From Nocardioides massiliensis (lineage in GTDB: Bacteria > Actinomycetota > Actinomycetes > Propionibacteriales > Nocardioidaceae): DNA of 64,000 bases. The stretch lies in assembly GCF_030811215.1 (NCBI RefSeq), contig NZ_JAUSQM010000001.1:3596001-3660000 (forward strand), in the 5' to 3' direction. The notes beneath the pieces were generated by a model, which made no database searches, had not been told where the DNA came from, and was given only the letters and a program-made list of their open reading frames with translations. Below are positions 55,114 through 64,000 of this stretch, piece by piece; position 1 is the stretch's first letter, and every line of letters begins with the position of its first letter. The position numbers and the translations under genes are program-made.

Positions 55114-57101
55114 ATGGTCGGACGCATCCCCGTCATGGACGTGGCCCCGGTGGTCGAGCTGGGCAGGTACCCCGCGAAAGCCGCCGTCGGCGAACCCTTC
55201 ACCGTCAGCGCACTGGTCTTCCGGGAGGGACACGACCAGCTCGACGCCGACGTCGTGCTGACCGGACCCGACGGCAAGGACCGGGCGCCGGTGCGGATGC
55301 AGCGCGTCGAGGGTGACGACGTCGACCGCTGGGCGGCGACGGTCGTCTGCGACGAGGTCGGTCCGTGGAGCTTCACCATCCGCGCCTGGAGCGACCCGCT
55401 GGCCACCTGGGACCACGACGCCGGCATCAAGGTCCCCGCCGGCATCGACGTCGAGCTGATGTTCACCGAGGGCGCACTCCTGCTGGACCGCGTCGCCGAC
55501 AGCCTGCCCAAGCGCGGCCGCGACCGGCGTACCGTCACCGACGCCGCCAAGGCGCTGCGCGACACCACGCGCCCGCCCGGGGCCCGGCTGAGCGCCTGGG
55601 CCGACCCCGCGCTGACCGCCGTCCTGCACGCGCACCCGCTGCGCGACCTGCTCAGCACCGAGGGTCCCTACCCGCTCTTCGCCGACCGCTCCCGCGCGCT
55701 GGTCGGCTCCTGGTACGAGTTCTTCCCCCGCTCCGAGGGGGCGTACGTCGACCCGACCACCGGGAAGACGGTCAGCGGCACCTTCCGCACCGCGGCCGAG
55801 CGCCTCCACGGCGTGGCCGCGATGGGCTTCGACGTCGTCTACCTCCCCCCGATCCACCCGATCGGCAAGGTCAACCGCAAGGGCCCCAACAACACCCTCA
55901 CCCCGGGCCCCGACGACGTGGGCTCGCCCTGGGCGATCGGCTCCGACGAGGGGGGCCACGACGCCATCCACCCCGACCTCGGCACGTTCGACGACTTCGA
56001 CGCCTTCGTCGCGCGGGCCGGAGACCTGGGCCTCGAGATCGCCCTCGACCTCGCGCTCCAGGCAGCACCCGACCACCCCTGGGTGAAGTCCAACCCCGAG
56101 TGGTTCACCACGCGCGCCGACGGCTCGATCGCCTACGCGGAGAACCCGCCGAAGAAGTACCAGGACATCTATCCCATCAACTTCGACAACGACCCCGAGG
56201 GGATCTACGCCGAGGTGCTGCGGGTGGTGCGGCTGTGGATGGACCACGGCGTGCGCATCTTCCGCGTCGACAACCCGCACACCAAGCCGGTGGCCTTCTG
56301 GGAGCGATTGCTCGCCGAGATCCGGGGCACTGACCCCGACGTGGTCTTCTTGTCCGAGGCGTTCACGAAGCCCCCGATGATGCGCGCCCTGGGCACCGTG
56401 GGGTTCCACCAGTCCTACACCTACTTCACCTGGCGCACCGGCAAGCAGGAGCTCGGCGACTACCTCACCGAGCTGTCGCAGGAGACCGCGCACGTGCTGC
56501 GGCCGAACCTGTTCGTCAACACCCCCGACATCCTCCACGCCTCCCTGCAGTACGGCGGTCCGGCGGCGTTCAAGCTGCGCGCGGTGCTGGCCGCGACCGC
56601 GTCGCCGAGCTGGGGCGTGTACGCCGGCTACGAGCTCTTCGAGCACGTGGCGGTCCGTCCCGGCAGCGAGGAGTACCTCGACTCGGAGAAGTACCAGATC
56701 CGCATCCGCGACTGGGAGTCCGCCGAGGCCGAGGGTCGCTCCCTCGCGCCGTACCTGCGCCGCCTCAACGAGATCCGGCGTGCGCACCCGGCGCTGCAGC
56801 AGCTGCGCAACCTGCACGTCCACGGCAGTGACGACGACGCGATCCTGGTGTTCAGCAAGACCGACCTGGGTGACACCAGCGACGAGCGCGACACCGTGAT
56901 CGTCGTGGTCAACGTCGACCCGCACGCGACTCGCGAGACCACCGTCCACCTCGACCTTCCGGCGCTGGGCATGGAGTGGGACGAGGGCTTCGCCGTCCAT
57001 GACGAGCTCAGTGGCCAGACCTGGCACTGGAGCGCGCACAACTACGTGCGCCTCGATCCCCACCACGAGCCCGCCCACGTCCTGACGGTCAGGAGGACCC
57101 G

Positions 57102-57105
<4 letters not shown>
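55114..57105 (+). CDS. glgE: Alpha-1,4-glucan:maltose-1-phosphate maltosyltransferase GlgE
   Basis: 663 residues from ATG 55114 (AGGA 8 bp upstream; ATG 55105 is possible). GH13_3 hallmarks: N-terminal domain [13 protein letters not shown], the barrel with KGPNNT and [10 protein letters not shown], nucleophile Asp in [10 protein letters not shown] (about residue 392), acid Glu in FLSEAFT and Asp in NTPDIL. It transfers maltose from maltose-1-phosphate to the glucan end. Followed without gap by treS, mak and glgB. Confidence 0.96.
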
Positions 57106-58888
<1,783 letters not shown>

Positions 58889-58889
<1 letters not shown>

Positions 58890-60340
58890 TGACACAGACC
58901 CCGCAACGACACACCCGTGAGGACCAGATCGGCGGCTACCTCGCCGGCGCCCGCTGGTTCGGCGGCAAGGGTCGTCCGTTCGAGGTCACCGACGTGACCC
59001 GCCTGGCCGTCCTCGAGGGTGAGCGATCGGTCGCGATCGACGTGGTCACCGTGACGTACGGCGACGGCCGCGAGGGCGCGAGCGCCGAGTGGGAGCAGTA
59101 CCAGCTCCCACTGAGCCTGGTCGCCGACTCCGACCCCGCGCTCGACCACGCGTTCGTCGGATGGTGGGAGGACCCGGACCTGGGCTGGGTCCACGCCTAC
59201 GACGCCGCCCACGACCGGCAGGCTTGCGCCCAGCTGCTGCAGGGGTTCGCCGACGAGCAGACCGTCGACCGCATCGGATTCCACCGGCTCCCCGGTCACG
59301 ACCTCGACACCGACGTGCACTCCAGCCCGTTCACCGGCGAGCAGTCCAACACCTCGATCGCCTTCGGCGAGGACAGCCTGCTCAAGATCTTCCGCAAGCT
59401 CTCCCCCGGCCGGAACCCCGACATCGACATCCACAGGGTGCTGACCGAGGCCCAGTGCCCGCACATCGCCCACCTCTACGGCTGGATCGAGGCCACCTCG
59501 ACGCGCACCGGCGAGCCCGTCCACCTGGCGATGCTCCAGCAGTTCCTGCGCACCGCGACCGACGGCTGGGACCTGGCCTGCGCGAGCGTGCGCGACCTGT
59601 TCGCCGAGGCCGACCTGCACGCCGATGAGGTCGGTGGCGACTTCGCCGCGGAGTCGGCCCGGCTCGGCGAGGCGCTGGCGGAGGTCCACGCCACGTTGGC
59701 GGCGCACTTCGAGACCGAGACGTGGGATGCCGACGAGCTCGGCCGCCTGGCCGACGCGATGGCCGAGCGCCTCGACGCGGCGGCCGCCGCCGTGCCCTAC
59801 CTCACCAAGGTCGCCCCGGCGATCCACTCCGTGCTGGGTCGCGTCCGCGAGCTCGACCAGCCATTGACCGCCCACCGGGTCCACGGCGACCTGCACCTCG
59901 GTCAGACCCTGCGCACCGTCTTCGGCTGGAAGGTCGTCGACTTCGAGGGCGAGCCCGCCAAGGCACTGGCCGAGCGGGTCCTGCCCGACTCCCCCTGGCG
60001 CGACGTCGCCGGCATGCTGCGGTCGTTCGACTACGCCGCCCACGCCGTCGTCGCCGACATGGCGCCCGGCACCGAGGAGGGACGCCAGCAGCTCGAGTAC
60101 CGCGCCCAGGAGTGGGCCGAGCGCAACCGGGGCACCTTCCTCGGTGCGTACGCCGCGGCGGCCGGCTTCTCCGTCCCCCTCCCCCCGGAGGCGCAGCTGC
60201 TGCTCGCCGCCTACGAGGCCGACAAGGCGGTCTACGAGGCGATCTACGAAGCCCGCAACCGGCCCACCTGGGTCGGCATCCCGATGGCGGCCCTGGAGCG
60301 GATCGCCGCGCTCGCCGAGCGGAAGGACGACGATGCCTGA
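58889..60340 (+). CDS. mak: Maltokinase
   Basis: 483 residues, ATG overlapping the treS stop (TGATG). Aminoglycoside-phosphotransferase fold: N-cap domain ([14 protein letters not shown]), the Gly/Ser-rich [21 protein letters not shown], catalytic Asp in [10 protein letters not shown] (about residue 333) and metal-binding VDFEGEP. It phosphorylates maltose to maltose-1-phosphate, the GlgE donor. Confidence 0.94.
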
Positions 60341-62513
60341 GCCCGTGCAGGTCCCCCACGAGGAGCTCGAGGCGCTCGCGGCCGGTGAGCACCGCGGTCC
60401 CCATGGCGTCCTCGGCGCCCACCCGCACGACGGCGGCGTGACGATCCGTGCCCTGCGGCCGTCCGCCCACTCCGTCGCCGTGGTGCACGACGGCACGAGC
60501 GTCCCGATGGCCCATGAGCACGCCGGCGTGTGGGTCGCGACGATCGAGGCCGAGACCGTCCCCGACTACCGGCTGGAGGTCGACTACGGCTCCGGTGCGC
60601 ACACCGTCGACGACCCCTACCGCTTCCTGCCCACACTCGGCGAGGTCGACCTGCACCTGGTCAACGAGGGCCGCCACGAGCAGCTGTGGACCGTGCTCGG
60701 TGCGCACGTGCGGCGCTACGACGGACCGGCCGGTCCCGTGGTCGGCACCTCCTTCGCCGTGTGGGCGCCGGCGGCGCGCGGCGTACGCGTCAAGGCGGAC
60801 TTCAACGGCTGGGACGGCCGCGAGCACCCGATGCGCCAGCTCGGCACCTCCGGCGTGTGGGAGCTCTTCGTCCCCGACGTCGGGAAGGGCGCGCGCTACA
60901 AGTACGCCATCCTCGGCGCCGACGGAGTCTGGCGCGACAAGGCCGACCCGATGGCCTACGCCACCCAGGTGCCGCCGGAGACCGCCTCGGTCGTCTTCGA
61001 GTCCGAGTACACCTGGGGCGACGACGCGTGGATGACGCAGCGTGCGTCGGCCTCGCACCACGACCGCCCGATGTCGGTCTACGAGGTGCACCTCGGGTCC
61101 TGGCGCCGCGACCGCACCTACGAGCAGCTGGCCGACGAGCTGACGGCGTACGTCACCGAGATGGGCTTCACCCACGTGGAGTTCATGCCCGTCATGGAGC
61201 ACCCGTTCGGTGGGTCGTGGGGCTACCAGGTGACGTCGTACTTCGCGCCGACCGCGCGCTTCGGCGACCCCGACGGGCTGCGACTGCTGATCGACCGGCT
61301 CCACCAAGCCGGCATCGGTGTCATCGTCGACTGGGTGCCCGCGCACTTCCCCAAGGACGAGTTCGCCCTCGCGCGCTTCGACGGCACACCGCTCTACGAG
61401 GATCCCAACCCCACCCGCGGCGAGCACCCCGAGTGGGGCACGCTCATCTTCAACTTCGGCCGCCGCGAGGTGCGCAACTTCCTCGTCGCCAACGCGCTGT
61501 ACTGGCTGGAGGTCTTCCACGTCGACGGCCTGCGCGTCGACGCGGTCGCCTCGATGCTCTACCTCGACTACTCGCGCGAGCCCGGCGAGTGGACGCCCAA
61601 CGTCCACGGCGGGCGGGAGAACCTCGAGGCGGTGCACTTCCTGCAGGAGATGAACGCCACCGTCTACAAGCGCGTGCCCGGTGCCGTCACGATCGCCGAG
61701 GAGTCGACCTCGTGGCCCGGCGTCACGAAGCCGACGAGCGCCGACGGCCTCGGCTTCGGGCTGAAGTGGAACATGGGCTGGATGCACGACAGCCTGGGCT
61801 ACCTGCGTGCCGACCCGGTCCACCGCAGCCACGTCCACGGACAGATGACCTTCTCGCTGGTCTATGCGTGGTCGGAGAACTACGTCCTGCCGCTGAGCCA
61901 CGACGAGGTCGTGCATGGCAAGGGCTCCCTGCTGCGCAAGATGCCCGGCGACCGGTGGCAGCAGCTGGCCAACCTGCGCGCCTACCTCGGCTTCATGTGG
62001 GGCCACCCGGGCAAGCAGCTGCTGTTCATGGGCGGCGAGATTGGCCAGGAGTCGGAGTGGGCGGAGGCCGGCGAGCTCGACTGGTGGCTGCTCGACCACC
62101 CCGAGCACCGCGGCATGCGCGACCTGGTCCGCGACCTCAACACCCGCTACGCCGCGACCCCGGCGCTGTGGAGCCGCGACCACGAGCCGGAGGGCTTCAG
62201 CTGGCTGGACGCCAACGACGCCTCGCGCAACGTGTTCGCCTTCGTGCGCTGGGGCGACAACGGCGCTCCCCTCGTCTGCGTCACCAACTTCTCCGCGATC
62301 CCGCACCACGGCTACCGCCTGGGACTGCCGAGCGCGGGTCGCTGGACCGAGGTACTCAACACCGACGCCGAGATCTACGCAGGCTCAGGCGTCGGCAACC
62401 TCGGCGAGGTTGTCGCGCACCCCGGTGAACACGCGGGCCAGCCGGCGTACGCCGACCTCGTCCTGCCGCCGCTGGCCACGCTCTGGCTGACCCCGGCAGA
62501 CCCTGCACCGTAG
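60333..62513 (+). CDS. glgB: 1,4-alpha-glucan branching enzyme
   Basis: 726 residues from ATG 60333 (GGAAGGA 5 bp upstream; overlaps mak by 8 bp). Two N-terminal beta domains (about 1-220, with [24 protein letters not shown]), barrel with [14 protein letters not shown], nucleophile Asp in [13 protein letters not shown], acid Glu in IAEESTSWP and [12 protein letters not shown]. It introduces alpha-1,6 branches into the GlgE product. The stop TAG is also the start of the -10 of the next gene. Confidence 0.97.
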   Translation: MPEPVQVPHEELEALAAGEHRGPHGVLGAHPHDGGVTIRALRPSAHSVAVVHDGTSVPMAHEHAGVWVATIEAETVPDYRLEVDYGSGAHTVDDPYRFLPTLGEVDLHLVNEGRHEQLWTVLGAHVRRYDGPAGPVVGTSFAVWAPAARGVRVKADFNGWDGREHPMRQLGTSGVWELFVPDVGKGARYKYAILGADGVWRDKADPMAYATQVPPETASVVFESEYTWGDDAWMTQRASASHHDRPMSVYEVHLGSWRRDRTYEQLADELTAYVTEMGFTHVEFMPVMEHPFGGSWGYQVTSYFAPTARFGDPDGLRLLIDRLHQAGIGVIVDWVPAHFPKDEFALARFDGTPLYEDPNPTRGEHPEWGTLIFNFGRREVRNFLVANALYWLEVFHVDGLRVDAVASMLYLDYSREPGEWTPNVHGGRENLEAVHFLQEMNATVYKRVPGAVTIAEESTSWPGVTKPTSADGLGFGLKWNMGWMHDSLGYLRADPVHRSHVHGQMTFSLVYAWSENYVLPLSHDEVVHGKGSLLRKMPGDRWQQLANLRAYLGFMWGHPGKQLLFMGGEIGQESEWAEAGELDWWLLDHPEHRGMRDLVRDLNTRYAATPALWSRDHEPEGFSWLDANDASRNVFAFVRWGDNGAPLVCVTNFSAIPHHGYRLGLPSAGRWTEVLNTDAEIYAGSGVGNLGEVVAHPGEHAGQPAYADLVLPPLATLWLTPADPAP

Positions 62514-62516
62514 GCT
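62511..62516 (+). promoter_or_regulatory. -10 hexamer of the GNAT-NUDIX gene, overlapping the glgB stop
   Basis: TAGGCT, 7 bp before GTG 62524; its TAG is the glgB stop codon. Confidence 0.5.
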
Positions 62517-62523
62517 CGAGGAC

Positions 62524-63321
62524 GTGAGTGATCATCGCGTCTGGCTCGACCCGATCGGCAACGGCGTCGCCCGGGTGAGCTGGTCGGCCGACCTGACCCG
62601 CGCCCCGTTCAACGAGGCCGCCGGCGCCGTACGCCGCGAGGTCGAGCGGGCGCTCGGCGACCTCAAGCAGGCGCGCGTCGAGGCTCTGGTGGACCCCGAC
62701 GACGAGGTCTCGCTGCGCATCGCCACCTGGGCGGGACTCCACCGCGAGGGCATCATGCGCGGCATCCACGAGGGCACGGCCGGTCCGACCGATCGCGCCG
62801 ACCGCGTCGTCCTCGCCCGCCTGGAGACCGACGTCCCCCTCTCGGAGTCCGGCGGCTTCCGCGGCCTGCTGAACTCGTTCCTGCCGCGCAAGCGGGCGAT
62901 CGCCCAGCTGCTCATCCGCGACCCCGACGAGCGCGTGCTGATGTGTCAGCTGACCTACAAGACCGACTGGGACCTGCCCGGCGGGGTCGTGGAGGTCGGT
63001 GAGTCCCCTCGGCTCGCAGTCGCCCGCGAGGTCAGCGAGGAGCTCGCGCTCGACCTCGCCGTCGACCGGCTGCTGCTCACCGACTGGCTGCCGGCCTGGG
63101 GCGGCTGGGACGACGCTGTCTGCCTGGTCTTCGACGGCGGCGTCCACGACACCGATGTCCTCGAGCAGGTCGTCCGTCAGGAGCGCGAGATCAAGTCGGT
63201 CCGGTTCTGCGCTCCCGACGAGGTGCGCGAGCGCGCCACGGACTTCACCGCTCGCCGGGTCGAGGCGGCGTTGGCCAGCCTGCGGGGCGAGGGGCCGGGC
63301 TACACCGAATCCGGGCGCTGA
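62524..63321 (+). CDS. NUDIX hydrolase with N-terminal GNAT-like segment
   Basis: 265 residues, GTG start. Residues about 40-105 look like the second half of a GNAT fold (RVEALVDPDDEVSLRIATWA; GLHREGIMRG), including the Asp/Asn-X-X-Ser and G-X-X-X-EG pattern, but no acetyl-CoA pyrophosphate loop is visible before it, so acetylation is unlikely. Residues 120-250 form a NUDIX domain with box GGVVEVGESPRLAVAREVSEE (the first G of the box about 153), in which the usual late Gly is Ala. It hydrolyses a nucleoside diphosphate linked to some moiety; possibly sugar nucleotides given the glucan operon upstream. Confidence 0.85.
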   Translation: MSDHRVWLDPIGNGVARVSWSADLTRAPFNEAAGAVRREVERALGDLKQARVEALVDPDDEVSLRIATWAGLHREGIMRGIHEGTAGPTDRADRVVLARLETDVPLSESGGFRGLLNSFLPRKRAIAQLLIRDPDERVLMCQLTYKTDWDLPGGVVEVGESPRLAVAREVSEELALDLAVDRLLLTDWLPAWGGWDDAVCLVFDGGVHDTDVLEQVVRQEREIKSVRFCAPDEVRERATDFTARRVEAALASLRGEGPGYTESGR

Positions 63322-63331
63322 CGCACCGGTC

Positions 63332-63367
63332 GTCGAGTGCCCCGAACGGAGTGAGGGGTGTATCGAG
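63332..63367. repeat. REP-like repeat, copy C
   Basis: Starts gtcgagtgccccgaacggag and runs to tatcgag. Matches copies A and B but breaks off where they continue with acc. Lies 10 bp after the GNAT-NUDIX stop. Confidence 0.7.
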
Positions 63368-63727
63368 CTCTTTGGTGGCTTCGCTCACCGATGCGTGGGG
63401 GGAAGGTTCCGCGGGGGTTGGGGCCGGTCGGCGGGGGTCTTCCGCTGAGTACTGCTGAGGATCACACTGGGGGGTGTGTCGCGGTCCGCAGCCGTTTGTC
63501 TCTAGCGCCACTGCCTCGACCCTGCAGGGCGGGGCGGAGCCTGTTATCGAGCTTGGCGCGGAGGGTCTCCGCGGGAACCGCGGATTGTCGCCATCGAGCA
63601 CGTCTTACAGACTTCGTCTGACCTCTGGCCCTCCCCGCGGCACACGCCTGTCCACATCACTGCTCGACAGCGCCACTGGCATTGCTGGCGTTGGTGGCGT
63701 TGTCGGCGCCGGGTCCTAGGGGATGTC
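63368..63727 (+). other. Non-coding 5' end of an IS110 element, possible bridge RNA region
   Basis: About 360 bp without a gene before the transposase. It contains small hairpins GCGGAG-GGT-CTCCGC (63558-63572), CCGCG-GGAAC-CGCGG (63569-63583) and CAGAC-TTC-GTCTG (63608-63620), then four 9-bp tandem units (CTGGCATTG, CTGGCGTTG, GTGGCGTTG, TCGGCGCCG; 63676-63711). IS110-group elements encode their bridge RNA in this end. Its true left boundary is not proved; homology to the REP unit ends at 63367. Confidence 0.45.
63676..63711 (+). repeat. 9-bp degenerate tandem repeat
   Basis: Four 9-bp units in a row, consensus NTGGCGTTG with the last one most diverged, ending 16 bp before the transposase ATG. 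Confidence 0.5.
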
Positions 63728-64000
63728 ATGGAAGTCATTCACTCGCGTTGCGCCGGGATCGATATCGGCAAGAAGAGCGCGAAAGTGTGCGTGCGTGTCC
63801 AGGGTTCGGGTGCTCGCGCCACGAGCACCGAGGTCAGCGACTGGGGATCGATGACTCGCGAGATCTTGGATCTGCGCCAGTACCTGATCGCCGAGCAGGT
63901 CAGTTGCGTGCTGATGGAGTCCACCAGCGACTACTGGAAGCCCTACTACTACCTGCTCGAGGACGCCGGGTTCGAGTTGATCTTGGCCAACGCCGGCCAC
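63728..64000 (+). CDS. IS110-family transposase, N-terminal part (cut by window end)
   Basis: 91 residues of a longer gene; ATG 63728 with AGGGGA 6 bp upstream. RuvC-like DEDD core: first Asp in AGIDIGKKSAKVCV and the Glu in VLMESTSDYWKPYYYLLE; the segment ends FELILANAGH, just where the family continues to the next conserved motif. Codon use is less GC-extreme than in the host genes, in keeping with a mobile origin. Whether the element is intact cannot be seen. Confidence 0.9.
   Translation, partial: MEVIHSRCAGIDIGKKSAKVCVRVQGSGARATSTEVSDWGSMTREILDLRQYLIAEQVSCVLMESTSDYWKPYYYLLEDAGFELILANAGH

Noticed and set aside
59802-62309. 835-codon minus-strand open frame opposite mak and glgB
   Set aside because: No domain signatures, low-complexity composition, and both sense genes are well-supported enzymes.

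Overview
The window is very GC-rich (well above two thirds G+C by eye), third codon positions are almost all G or C, and gene content is that of an aerobic actinobacterium. Candidate family: Nocardioidaceae or a close relative. Pointers are the glnA2-glnE-nadE-panB neighbourhood, an F420-type LLM oxidoreductase, a DUF222/HNH protein, the GlgE pathway, and short REP-like repeats (ggtcgag..cgagacc) scattered between and inside genes. No rRNA, tRNA or CRISPR array was seen.

Layout. 1-9.7 kb: end of an MMPL transporter, DEAD-box helicase, crotonase-family enzyme, a PucR regulator divergent from an amino-acid oxidase-like flavoenzyme, then a two-component system followed by an ABC-2 exporter. 9.7-20 kb: nitrogen and cofactor genes (glnE, a GlnA2-type glutamine synthetase, nadE, panB), methionine aminopeptidase and small proteins. 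20-24.3 kb: a desaturase-ferredoxin reductase fusion with its own promoter and operator, an alpha/beta hydrolase and a sugar-dehydrogenase-like lipoprotein. 24.3-30.6 kb: a five-gene minus-strand operon led by a clear cobalamin riboswitch. It encodes a secreted alpha-barrel protein resembling the B12-binding fold of intrinsic factor, a membrane-anchored surface protein, and the EcfT, fused EcfA-EcfA and S components of an ECF importer. I read it as a cobalamin capture and uptake system. 30.6-39 kb: gatCAB, wrbA, ligA, a short MetE-like protein, mnmA and its partner cysteine desulfurase. 40-46.7 kb: endonuclease-fold membrane protein, EamA transporter, etfBA, secreted and membrane proteins, enoyl-CoA hydratase. 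46.8-63.3 kb: alpha-glucan metabolism (glgX, glgP, then glgE-treS-mak-glgB) ending in a GNAT-NUDIX fusion. The window closes inside an IS110-family transposase preceded by about 400 bp without a gene.

How it works together. TreS and Mak turn trehalose into maltose-1-phosphate, GlgE extends alpha-glucan with it, GlgB branches the glucan, and GlgP and GlgX degrade it; glgP and glgE are divergent across a short region holding a palindrome. The desulfurase and MnmA form the tRNA 2-thiouridine pathway. GatCAB forms Gln-tRNA(Gln) and/or Asn-tRNA(Asn). Ten genes have a TANNNT -10 hexamer 6-9 nt before the start codon, so leaderless transcription looks common; in three of them the TAG of the upstream stop codon forms the first half of the -10.
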